Below, in pieces: positions 1 to 5,933 of a DNA stretch of 8,886 nucleotides (its first letter is position 1; the number at the start of each line of letters is the position of its first letter). The position numbers and the translations under genes were made by a program. Origin of the DNA: Oscillospiraceae bacterium (GTDB lineage: Bacteria; Bacillota; Clostridia; Oscillospirales; Oscillospiraceae); the NCBI GenBank assembly GCA_016292445.1, contig JAEDIN010000047.1, positions 1 to 8,886 of the forward strand. The letters are read 5' to 3'. The notes beneath the pieces are model-generated. The model did no database searches. It had not been told where the DNA came from and saw only the letters and a program-made list of their open reading frames with translations.

Positions 1-2
1 AT

Positions 3-41
3 GATGGCTCAGGGTATCGTCTGATTTACAAAACCAATTAA
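3..41 (+). CDS. Possible 3' end of a convergent plus-strand gene (partial)
   Basis: One plus-strand frame is open from the left edge and ends DGSGYRLIYKTN followed by TAA at 39-41. That stop overlaps the first bases of the 32-bp terminator palindrome, just as the stop of the opposing spike gene overlaps its other end. This symmetry suggests two convergent genes sharing one terminator. A second frame is also open (ending MAQGIV, TGA at 22-24), while the third is closed at once, so the reading frame is not certain. The product cannot be identified from 12 residues. If real, it bounds the phage late operon on the left. Confidence 0.35.
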   Translation, partial: DGSGYRLIYKTN

Positions 42-71
42 AAAAGAGAGTGCATATGCACTCTCTTTTTT
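40..71. terminator. Bidirectional rho-independent terminator, perfect 32-bp palindrome
   Basis: Bases 40-71 form a perfect palindrome: six A, a 20-bp self-complementary core rich in GAGAGTGC/GCACTCTC, then six T. On either strand this gives a stable hairpin with a tiny loop followed by a run of U. On the minus strand it begins immediately after the stop codon of the spike gene (TGA at 71-73). On the plus strand it begins at the likely stop of the left-edge gene. It should end transcription from both sides and marks the 3' end of the late operon. Confidence 0.9.
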
Positions 72-406
72 CATGTTACGCTCGCTCCGTTTACAGTCAG
101 CGAGCCTGTAATATTAACGGTGCCGCTTATATTTACGGCGCCGCTGTTTTTTATTGTCACACAGGCATTATCTGTCCTGATGCAGACCTCACCGGGCAAA
201 AGGTCCTCCGGTGTATCACCGCCGACAAGGCCGAGCAGAATACTTGAGCCGTCGGTGCAGTTTAAAATGAGCTGCGCCTCGCCGTTTTTCGGCATACGAA
301 GGATGTTTGCCGGTCTTAATGCTTCGATCGAGGTGTCATCTATAGCGCAAACCGACGCGCTGACGGAATCGGCGCCCATTCTTTTTCTTGTTTCTGACAA
401 CCACAT
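71..406 (-). CDS. gpV-like baseplate spike protein (short)
   Basis: This 111-residue protein is probably the central membrane-piercing spike that plugs the tail tube below the hub. Residues 14-80 are beta-rich and fit an OB-like domain. Residues 79-108 show the short alternating beta-helix repeat typical of trimeric spikes (VTI-NSGAVNISGTVNITGSLTV). It is short compared with P2 gpV (about 211 residues) and has no obvious metal-binding HxH tip. The ATG at 406 follows GGAGG at 413-417 and lies one base after the hub stop, so the two are probably translationally coupled. It is the last gene of the operon, ending at the terminator. Spike identity rests on the beta-helix pattern and the position after the hub; a generic phage baseplate assembly protein is the alternative description. 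Confidence 0.75.
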   Translation of the reverse strand: MWLSETRKRMGADSVSASVCAIDDTSIEALRPANILRMPKNGEAQLILNCTDGSSILLGLVGGDTPEDLLPGEVCIRTDNACVTIKNSGAVNISGTVNITGSLTVNGASVT

Positions 407-407
407 A

Positions 408-1358
408 TCAAACCTCCAAGGTAATACTCGTCCCTGCGCTGACGGCGTCTGCCCAGCAGTGGGTCTTTATGACACGGCAGCTTTTGTTTATAGCCAGTGC
501 GTTGCAGGTTAACGATACCGTATCGTCAGGAAAGCAGGGAAACTGCTCGGGCAGTGTTATTTCAACGCACTTTTTACCGAACATTGAGCTTTCTATCTGA
601 TGCCTGCCCGTAAAGCTTGTATCCGGATTTGTACTGCCGGAAATGACGGTTTCGAACTTTTCCGTGTAAAGGAAACGCTTGCAATTGCCGCCCCTATTGA
701 TAAACTCCTGATTCTTGAGCGTGTAGCCGCTGCCGCTTGAGCGGTTTATGACGCTTATCTCGGAGATAATGCCGTAGCGCTCATCCTTATATTTTGCCGA
801 CACCGCTTGCTCATCGGCATTTATCTGCAGACTTTTTCCGGTTCTTTTTCTCATATGCAGCTTTCCTTCAGGGTCAAAGCACGGCGATGAATGCAGGGAT
901 TTAAGGCAATACCGCTTTAAAACGCTCCACGCGCTGTCACCGTCTTTGACGGTGAAAATGAGCACCTGCGGCATAGCTGTCTCTGCAATATCGCTTATTC
1001 CGTACGGCGACACATATTCTTCTATCAGCTTGTCCCTTGTCATGGAGTAGTATGTGTTCTTTTGCACCTCGTTGTCCATGAGCACAGCTGCAAGTGAGCG
1101 GCCGTTAATGCTCACGGTCGAGCCCCTTTCGTCGATGCTTATCTGATATTCGTCTACAACGCCGTAAAAAACGGTTTGCTCGTCTGCCGTGCCCTTGAAG
1201 CGAACTGCCTCTTCGAGTTTGGGCAGAAGCGTATTGGAATACACTGTTTTTACCTCAAAATAGTCGCAGGGCTCACCTGTGCCGTGGCAGACATCCCACG
1301 ACAAAAGCTCCGGCAATTGAAACTGTGTTCCGTCCTTGTTGATTAAATATCCCTTCAT
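408..1358 (-). CDS. Baseplate hub protein, XkdQ / gpD-like
   Basis: This 316-residue protein resembles the hub family of contractile-tailed phages (P2 gpD, T4 gp27, PBSX XkdQ), which form the ring joining the tail tube to the spike. The N-terminal half is beta-rich with the family-like stretch around residues 60-95 (FYGVVDEYQ, then a serine-rich strand and NGRSLAAVLMDNE). The region around residues 140-170 (WSVLKRYC, then PCFDPEGKLHMRK) matches the usual pattern of a helix followed by a strand introducing 'what the field looks like' in hub proteins. Length is close to that of XkdQ. The ATG at 1358 is preceded by AGGAGG at 1363-1368, which overlaps the stop of the LysM gene. The protein has ten cysteines, unusually many for a hub. 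Position between a LysM gene and a spike gene strongly supports the call. Confidence 0.8.
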   Translation of the reverse strand: MKGYLINKDGTQFQLPELLSWDVCHGTGEPCDYFEVKTVYSNTLLPKLEEAVRFKGTADEQTVFYGVVDEYQISIDERGSTVSINGRSLAAVLMDNEVQKNTYYSMTRDKLIEEYVSPYGISDIAETAMPQVLIFTVKDGDSAWSVLKRYCLKSLHSSPCFDPEGKLHMRKRTGKSLQINADEQAVSAKYKDERYGIISEISVINRSSGSGYTLKNQEFINRGGNCKRFLYTEKFETVISGSTNPDTSFTGRHQIESSMFGKKCVEITLPEQFPCFPDDTVSLTCNALAINKSCRVIKTHCWADAVSAGTSITLEV

Positions 1359-1366
1359 GCTGCCTC

Positions 1367-1900
1367 CTACGATATTCTGATTATTTGACCCTTTACGATG
1401 CTGTCGGGGTTTTTCACCTGAGGATTGATTCTTATAAGATCTGCAAGCTGCTTTGAGTATCTCGTAGCTATCAGCGCAAGGGTGTCATTTTCCTGAGCTG
1501 ATATGTACTTCGATTTATCCGGATCGAGCTCGCTTTGCGTGTAGCCGCTCTGCTCCTCACATTCCCAGAACTCAAAGCTGTAGCTGACATATTCCTCACG
1601 AGGTTCCTCCTTGAGCCTGAGCTTTGCAAAATGCACCTTCACCGGCGGCCACACGGGATGCTCAAGCCAGCCGGCGCCGCTGAGCGAGAACGCTTCGGCA
1701 AGTCGGCGGAAGCTGTCGTAGGCGTCGGGACCCATAAACTCGCCCTCGCCCTTGAACACTCTGTTCTGAACGCCGAGATTTTGCACCGCAAAGCCGGAAA
1801 ACGGCAGCTTATAGCTGTGAAGCGTGCGCCGCAGCTCGACCTCGAAGGTTTTGGGATTGTTAGGCCATGTAAAGCCCCTGTATTTCATTGGTGCAAGCAT
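1367..1900 (-). CDS. LysM-domain baseplate/tail protein, XkdP-like
   Basis: The 177-residue product has two parts. Residues 1-118 form a beta-rich domain (MKYRGFTWPNNPKTFEVE at the start, then GEGEFMGPDAYDSF and a YSFEFWE strand) as seen in proteins next to the hub in PBSX-like phages. Residues 132-177 form a compact LysM fold (YISAQENDTLALIATRY, then LIRINPQVKNPDSIVKGQIIRI), a peptidoglycan- or glycan-binding module. In tails it is thought to help attach the hub complex to the tube or to contact the cell wall. The ATG at 1900 is preceded by AAGGAGG at 1907-1913, which overlaps the stop of the upstream 54-residue gene. A methionine at residue 5 is an unlikely alternative start. In PBSX this gene directly follows the tape measure; here no tape measure precedes it. 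Confidence 0.85.
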   Translation of the reverse strand: MLAPMKYRGFTWPNNPKTFEVELRRTLHSYKLPFSGFAVQNLGVQNRVFKGEGEFMGPDAYDSFRRLAEAFSLSGAGWLEHPVWPPVKVHFAKLRLKEEPREEYVSYSFEFWECEEQSGYTQSELDPDKSKYISAQENDTLALIATRYSKQLADLIRINPQVKNPDSIVKGQIIRIS

Positions 1901-1911
1901 TGTGTTCCTCC

Positions 1912-2076
1912 TTAATAGATCTCAAAGCCGTTATCGTAGCGTCGTGCGTCGCGGCCAAAGTATTCCGAGAGCTCCGACATATCGCTGCGATGCACCAAAA
2001 GCTTTGTTATATCCTCGCAAAGCACGGCATCGTTGTCCTGCTTTACGGGTTCGGTTTTTTCGTCGTTCATGCTCAT
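1912..2076 (-). CDS. Small conserved-looking tail-module protein, 54 residues
   Basis: This short gene fills the gap between the tail-tube-like gene and the LysM gene. Its ATG at 2076 overlaps the upstream stop as ATGA, and AAGGAA lies a few bases before it. Its TAA at 1912-1914 overlaps the ribosome site of the LysM gene. The product is acidic at the N-terminus (MSMNDEKTEPVKQDND), then has a helical stretch (EDITKLLVHRSDMSELSEYF) and ends GRDARRYDNGFEIY. A second ATG at 2070 would shorten it by two residues. Tight packing and complete ribosome signals support a real gene. The function is unknown. It sits where PBSX has its tail chaperone (XkdN) and tape measure (XkdO), but it is far too small to be a tape measure. 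Confidence 0.8.
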   Translation of the reverse strand: MSMNDEKTEPVKQDNDAVLCEDITKLLVHRSDMSELSEYFGRDARRYDNGFEIY

Positions 2077-2447
2077 GCTTCCTTTCTGCCTGCCGCCGTC
2101 AGCGTTATGACCTCAAGCATAGGCTCGCCTGCTATGCGTTCGATTTCGATGCTTTTACAGCGGCAGGAGTCGTACACGACTACGCTGTTTGCTCTCTTGA
2201 TACGCAAAGTAAACTCATCGTAAACGGCAAAATCTATTGCATCGCCCGACTGCTCTCTTTTGAGCACTATCTCGTAGCTTTTGCCGCCGTTTGCGATTTT
2301 TGACGGCTCGGCTTCACCGAAACAGCGGAGCGGATAAATCTCAGTCTTGATGCTCTCCCTTGCGCTGCGTACCAAGCCGATTTTAAGATTATTTGCAAAA
2401 AACGCCGCATCGCTGTCGTCATATGCAACTGTTTTGATAAAGCTCAA
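2073..2447 (-). CDS. Tail-tube-like protein, probable TTG start
   Basis: The product is 124 residues from TTG at 2447 (MSFIKTVAYDDSD...). The same frame is open back to an ATG at 2480, but that would lie inside the upstream gene and has no ribosome site. The TTG has GGAGG at 2457-2461 with a 9-base spacer and lies one base after the upstream stop. The protein is beta-rich: GEAEPSKIANGGKSYEIVLKR, a VYDEFTLRIKR strand, VVYDSCRCKSIEIE, then a LEVITLTAAGRKEA C-terminus. This pattern and length fit small tail-tube proteins that stack as rings below the head, and the gene follows the tail-terminator-like gene. The assignment is an inference from fold pattern and position. A tail accessory or baseplate adaptor is the main alternative. 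Confidence 0.55.
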   Translation of the reverse strand: MSFIKTVAYDDSDAAFFANNLKIGLVRSARESIKTEIYPLRCFGEAEPSKIANGGKSYEIVLKREQSGDAIDFAVYDEFTLRIKRANSVVVYDSCRCKSIEIERIAGEPMLEVITLTAAGRKEA

Positions 2448-2448
2448 T

Positions 2449-2901
2449 TTAACCCACCTCCAGCTCGAAGCTGCCCTCAAGCTCGCCTATCTGTCTCACG
2501 AGGCAGGCGATCGCCGTTGCCGTGCATTCGCAGCGATACATTTCGCTTTGACTGTCGTAGCATATCTCGCCGGCATCAAAGCTTTTTATGCTCAGTGAGC
2601 CGATACCGGCGAGGCATTCCCAAAGCTGCTCCTTAATCAGGTCACAATTCGGTGAAGGGCCGTATATGTCAAGTCCGATACCGAGTTTGCCCCTGCTGCC
2701 GAGCATTTCTTTAATTATTCCGTTTTCGCTGCACAAACCAATGTAGTTTCCACAGCCCGAGGCGCTTATTGTCGCAGATCTCAGAAATACGCATACCACA
2801 GTCTTATCCCTGTCAAGTGCAACGGCAGGGTATTTTTTCACGGCGTTTATGCCGCTGCTTTCAAGGCTCGCCACTATGTTGTTGATTACTCCGTCAAGCA
2901 T
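2449..2901 (-). CDS. Tail terminator / tail completion-like protein
   Basis: This 150-residue protein begins MLDGVINNIVASLESSGINAVKKYPAVALDRDKTVVCVFL, followed by strands and a long region ending GELEGSFELEVG. A helical start followed by a beta sheet fits the tail terminator family that caps the tail tube where it meets the head. It occupies the position of PBSX XkdJ-like genes. The ATG at 2901 overlaps the upstream gene by 8 bases and is preceded by GGGGGAG. It has nine cysteines (about 6%), which is high and scattered rather than arranged as one clear metal site. Family membership is inferred from order and fold pattern, not from a diagnostic motif. Confidence 0.55.
   Translation of the reverse strand: MLDGVINNIVASLESSGINAVKKYPAVALDRDKTVVCVFLRSATISASGCGNYIGLCSENGIIKEMLGSRGKLGIGLDIYGPSPNCDLIKEQLWECLAGIGSLSIKSFDAGEICYDSQSEMYRCECTATAIACLVRQIGELEGSFELEVG
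2457..2461 (-). promoter_or_regulatory. Ribosome binding site that decides the TTG start
   Basis: GGAGG on the minus strand lies inside the last codons of the upstream gene, nine bases before TTG at 2447-2445. No ATG or GTG lies at a suitable distance in the frame, so this site selects TTG. Termination at TAA (2449-2451) and re-initiation one base later would couple the two genes and keep expression of the tube-like gene tied to its neighbour. Confidence 0.6.
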
Positions 2902-3202
2902 CTTCGCACTCCCCCTTCAATCGCAGAATACATTCGTTGTGGGAAAAGCTGCCGAATATCCTCACCTGCTCGACCCGCAGTATCTCGTATACCAGTCCGG
3001 CAAAAGTCACGGTGCTGCCTACAACGGGGTTTTCGGCATCGGTGATGAGCCTGTATCTCTCGCCGAGCTTTACGCCGGGAGCAAGGCTTGATCTTATGTC
3101 GGAATCGTTTTTATTTATGGGTGAAACAAATCCCTTTGCATCGGCAGAACCTACCGTCATGCTCTCGCCGTAGTTTTGTATGACTTTTGAGGATATGCTC
3201 AT
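2894..3202 (-). CDS. Head-closure / head-tail adaptor-like protein
   Basis: The product is 102 residues. Its N-terminus (MSISSKVIQNYGESMTVG) is followed by a compact beta-barrel-like region: GVKLGERYRLITDAENPVVGSTVTFAGLVYEILRVEQVRIFGSF, then ECILRLKGE. Small beta-barrel proteins of about 100-120 residues in this position act as stoppers or closure rings below the connector (SPP1 gp16-like; XkdI/YqbH position). The start at 3202 overlaps the connector stop as ATGA, indicating translational coupling, and the 3' end overlaps the next gene by 8 bases. The role is inferred from position and size. Confidence 0.55.
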   Translation of the reverse strand: MSISSKVIQNYGESMTVGSADAKGFVSPINKNDSDIRSSLAPGVKLGERYRLITDAENPVVGSTVTFAGLVYEILRVEQVRIFGSFSHNECILRLKGECEDA

Positions 3203-3582
3203 CCCGCCACCCCCGTAAACTCAAAGCCGCCGCAGTCGAGATACGCAGACAGCATGGACTCCGCCCGTTTTCTGAGCGTCGCCGCCGACTGTGCCTTTGT
3301 GCCCTCGCGCAGCTTGACGCTGAGGTCTCCTGCCGTAAATGAATCTATTTTTTCGTCGGGAATGTATTCAAGCTCTAAGTACAGCGAGATCGCGAGAACT
3401 CCGGCAGCGCTGACAAAAAGCTCCTCTATATCCGAGCTTTTCACACCGGCACGAAGTCTCGATTCAAGCTCGGCGGCAGCGGAATCGCAAACGCTGCGCA
3501 GCACCCTGCCGCTTTCCGCTAACGGCGAATAACCGAGCATCTCTCTTGCCTTACTTTCAACATCCTGATTTGTGTATGCCAT
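3199..3582 (-). CDS. Head-tail connector-like protein (gp6/gp15, XkdH position)
   Basis: The 127-residue product is almost entirely helical (DVESKAREMLGY, AAAELESRLRAGV, DIEELFVSAAGVLAISLYLELEY, QSAATLRKRAESMLSAYLDCGGF). This fits the helical-bundle connectors that form a ring under the portal, as in HK97 gp6 and SPP1 gp15. The ATG at 3582 has AGGAGG at 3590-3595. The same frame is open ten codons further upstream, but that start would lie in the hairpin region and has no ribosome site. It is the first gene after the capsid gene, separated by a 53-base gap that holds a hairpin. Position directly after the major capsid gene is the classic place for this connector. Confidence 0.65.
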   Translation of the reverse strand: MAYTNQDVESKAREMLGYSPLAESGRVLRSVCDSAAAELESRLRAGVKSSDIEELFVSAAGVLAISLYLELEYIPDEKIDSFTAGDLSVKLREGTKAQSAATLRKRAESMLSAYLDCGGFEFTGVAG

Positions 3583-3600
3583 AGCTATCCCTCCTAAAGC

Positions 3601-3634
3601 GAAGCAGGGCAAAAGCCCTGCTTCTTGGTTTTTT
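3601..3634 (+). terminator. Hairpin in the capsid-connector gap with T-tract on the plus strand
   Basis: A perfect 10-bp stem (3601-3610 with 3615-3624) with an AAAA loop is followed on the plus strand by TTGG and six T (3629-3634). Read on the plus strand it looks like a rho-independent terminator, although no plus-strand gene leads into it. On the minus strand, the coding strand here, the hairpin stands between the capsid stop and the connector ribosome site without a U tract. There it may instead stabilise the capsid mRNA, mark a processing point, or slow transcription slightly. The structure is certain; its role is inferred. Confidence 0.6.
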
Positions 3635-3635
3635 A

Positions 3636-4667
3636 TCAGACCTTGAGCACCTTAGATGCCTCGGTGTAGAGCTTTGCAAAGCCGGAAATACTGGTGATTG
3701 CGGCTCTTTCGAGCTGACGGTCGATAAGGCGGTCGTACTCAACGCTTACATCGCCTGCGGTGACCATCTCAAGAGCATAGCCCTTATCAAGACCGATTGC
3801 AGTTCCTGCCTTCATCGCAGAGCAGCGAATAAGCTTTGCGCCCAGAGGATTGCCCGGCTCACCGCTGCCCTGGAAGTTAAGGCCTGCCATGGGGTTCTTA
3901 AACTCTGAGCAGTTTAGGATCTTTATCATGACATCGGGTGCAACGAGCATGGTGTTCATGGTGTAGGGATCGAAGCGATTCCAGAATGCCAGCAGCTCCT
4001 CATAGCTGAGGCTGCCCGCAGTGCCGCCGATGGTATCGTCGCCGACTGCAAGCTCCTCTGCGGAATTGCCGTTGCCGTCGCCGTTTACGATGACATCGAT
4101 AGCGTCCTCGAGGTGCATACGCATGATCTGATTGCCGATCTGACGCAGCATAACGGAGAACAGGTCCAGACGCTGGAAACGGATGGCTTCATAGGAAGCG
4201 ACCAGCATTCTGCCGCGCTTTTTCAGGCTGACGAGATGGTCGGCTGCACGGATCTCGGTCTGGGGAATGAGTGCGCCCTCGCCGACAAAACGCAGAGCCT
4301 TGTCATCCTCGGTGGCGGCAGAATAGATGGAGCGGTAGTCCATGCCCTCGAAACGAGTGACGGATGCTGTGATTGAGGGCAGTATGTTCCCCTCCTCCAT
4401 GCCTGCCTTTACGCTTCTGGACACATACTCGGGAAACAGCACGGCTGATTCGGAGGTGGAGAAAAACTTCTCGACCACATCACTGCCTGCGCCTCTGACC
4501 TTAATGTCGAAACGCTTGAGCTGACGCTGAAAAGCGTCCATGCCCTCATAGGGAGTACCCTTGTAGTTTTCGTTGGGGTCAAGACCCTCAAGCACCTGCT
4601 CGAAGCTCTTGCCCGACTCGGAATACATGCCCTTATCAAGTCTTATTTCATTGAAGTTATATGCCAT
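3636..4667 (-). CDS. Major capsid protein, HK97 fold
   Basis: This protein forms the icosahedral head lattice. It is 343 residues from ATG at 4667 (MAYNFNEIRLDKGMY), with AAGGAGG at 4676-4682; the frame is open further upstream but inside the decoration gene. Residues 1-60 are charged and likely include a short scaffolding-type segment. FFSTSESAVLFPEYVSRSVKAGM starts the mature shell domain. Downstream features typical of the fold are RFVGEGALIPQTEIRAADHLVSLKKRGRMLVASYEAI (E-loop and spine-helix region), a long helix with QIGNQIMRMHLEDAIDVIVNGDG, and a C-terminal beta segment. The protein follows a prohead protease and a decoration-like gene, the standard head order in PBSX-like elements (XkdF-XkdG). 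No truncation is visible. Confidence 0.9.
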   Translation of the reverse strand: MAYNFNEIRLDKGMYSESGKSFEQVLEGLDPNENYKGTPYEGMDAFQRQLKRFDIKVRGAGSDVVEKFFSTSESAVLFPEYVSRSVKAGMEEGNILPSITASVTRFEGMDYRSIYSAATEDDKALRFVGEGALIPQTEIRAADHLVSLKKRGRMLVASYEAIRFQRLDLFSVMLRQIGNQIMRMHLEDAIDVIVNGDGNGNSAEELAVGDDTIGGTAGSLSYEELLAFWNRFDPYTMNTMLVAPDVMIKILNCSEFKNPMAGLNFQGSGEPGNPLGAKLIRCSAMKAGTAIGLDKGYALEMVTAGDVSVEYDRLIDRQLERAAITSISGFAKLYTEASKVLKV

Positions 4668-4680
4668 GATCAAATCCTCC

Positions 4681-5022
4681 TTACATGATGAAGCCGACGA
4701 CTGCGGCGCTGGTATCGACCTTGACAACAAGGTATTCTCTGCCGGTGTCGGCCTTTTTGACCTTGCCGCCGACATCTGCCGCGAGATTTGCGTAGCCGAC
4801 TGCGGGTGCGGTGCCGGTGTAGCTGACCTCGATGTAGCCGTGGGTCTTTACGACGGCAAAGCTGTCGTCGGTGCTGATGCAGTAGCCGGCAAACTTATCG
4901 CCGGCGGCGCAGGCTGCGACGGTGTTGTTTGCGCTGAGCTTGACAAACACATTTTTTTCGGTGCCGCTTGCCTTTTCAAAGGAGAGGACCTGCTCTCCGA
5001 CACCTTCAAAGCTTACTTTCAT
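4681..5022 (-). CDS. Small capsid decoration/stabilisation-like protein
   Basis: The product is 113 residues, beta-rich, rich in Ala, Val and Gly, and without membrane segments. It begins MKVSFEGVGEQVLSFEKASG and ends EYLVVKVDTSAAVVGFIM. Proteins of this size and character between the protease and the capsid gene commonly bind the outer surface of the head and stabilise it. A phrase such as AGDKFAGYCISTDDSFAVVKTHGYIEVSYTG, with a turn-rich all-beta pattern, fits DUF2190-like or similar decoration proteins. The ATG at 5022 has AGGAGG with a suitable spacer in the 17-base gap after the protease. The stop overlaps the capsid gene's ribosome site. The assignment is by position and composition. 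Confidence 0.65.
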   Translation of the reverse strand: MKVSFEGVGEQVLSFEKASGTEKNVFVKLSANNTVAACAAGDKFAGYCISTDDSFAVVKTHGYIEVSYTGTAPAVGYANLAADVGGKVKKADTGREYLVVKVDTSAAVVGFIM

Positions 5023-5039
5023 TTTTGTTTCCTCCTAAA

Positions 5040-5933
5040 TCAGATGATGTACTCGTCACCGTCAAATTTGGTGACCTCTCCCTTGCCCGGGAGCTGGGTT
5101 ACGGGCGGATACAGCTCCGCCGCTTTTTCCTCGAACGCGCTCTTCATATCAAGAAGCGTCTCCTCGTCAAGAGTCGAAACGCTTTTTGAAAGCGCAGAGT
5201 GCAGCGACTTATCGCACACAAGGCAAAGCCTCAGCACCTCGGCTTTAAGCCCGTCAAGATACTTCTCTCCAAGCCTTGCCGCCTTTTCGAGTCTCTCGTA
5301 CTCGGGGGCAAATCGCTTTCCCTCCTCGGTCTCGACAAAGCTCTTTATAACTCCCGCACCGCGCTGAGCAGGCACGGCGACGAAGCTCCACTCGTAGGCA
5401 TCAACTGCGCCCTCGAGTATCGCGTAGCACTTTTTCCCGCCGTAGGTCCTGCCCTTGACATGGGTGCAGGAGCCGAGCTCCTCGCCGCAAACGCTGCAAA
5501 CGCTGCGTGCAATTGAACAGCCGACACTGGTCTCGCGCTTGATACCTCCGTCGATTTCGGCAATAAGCTCGGAATTTGCCTCGGTGCGCAGCATATAGGC
5601 ATAGCCCTTGAGGTAAACATAGTCTGCACCGAGGGAGGTTTTGCGGTTTTTATCCGTGACAAGCTCCGTGCGATAAATGCGTGCCACCTGATTGTCGCTG
5701 CGCCAGTCATGGTCACAGATGCCGGTCACACCGACGAAAAGCTCGCCAAGCTCACGCAGTGTTGCCTCGGAAAACCGCTCGTAATCTCTGTCTACCTCGT
5801 TGTCGCACAGCAGCACGGAAAAGATGTACACATCATCCGCACTAAGCTCCGCTTTTGCAAAGGCATTTACCGCCTTGAGCTCCTCATCGGTGCAGACCGA
5901 GCTTTTACTGCTGCAGCCTTTAATGATTTTCAT
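5040..5933 (-). CDS. HK97-type (S78-like) prohead protease with zinc-finger-like insert
   Basis: This 297-residue enzyme should cleave capsid precursors inside the prohead. Family landmarks are DNEVDRDYERF (44-54), the likely catalytic His75 in GICDHDW, and the likely nucleophile Ser136 in KRETSVGCS. The YEWSFVAVPAQRGAGV strand (180-195) corresponds to the end of the protease domain. Between them, C146xxC149 and C156xH158 form a zinc-binding-like insertion, which I believe occurs in some clostridial phage proteases. Residues 200-275 are helical and charged and may act as an internal scaffold, since no separate scaffold gene is seen. The ATG at 5933 overlaps the portal end by 14 bases and is preceded by GAGGAAGAA. 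The equivalent PBSX gene is xkdF. Confidence 0.85.
   Translation of the reverse strand: MKIIKGCSSKSSVCTDEELKAVNAFAKAELSADDVYIFSVLLCDNEVDRDYERFSEATLRELGELFVGVTGICDHDWRSDNQVARIYRTELVTDKNRKTSLGADYVYLKGYAYMLRTEANSELIAEIDGGIKRETSVGCSIARSVCSVCGEELGSCTHVKGRTYGGKKCYAILEGAVDAYEWSFVAVPAQRGAGVIKSFVETEEGKRFAPEYERLEKAARLGEKYLDGLKAEVLRLCLVCDKSLHSALSKSVSTLDEETLLDMKSAFEEKAAELYPPVTQLPGKGEVTKFDGDEYII

Noticed and set aside
120..512. Plus-strand open frame of 130 codons over the spike/hub junction
   Set aside because: It is antisense to the beta-helix repeat and hub end; no ribosome site and no recognisable domain.
1824..2303. Plus-strand open frame of 159 codons across the LysM, 54-residue and tube-like genes
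   Set aside because: The minus strand has three tightly packed genes with ribosome sites here; the plus frame has no start signals and spans gene boundaries.
4573..5367. Plus-strand open frame of 264 codons opposite the capsid start, decoration and protease genes
   Set aside because: It runs antisense to three well-supported genes, has no clear ribosome site, and its composition follows from the codons of the opposite strand.
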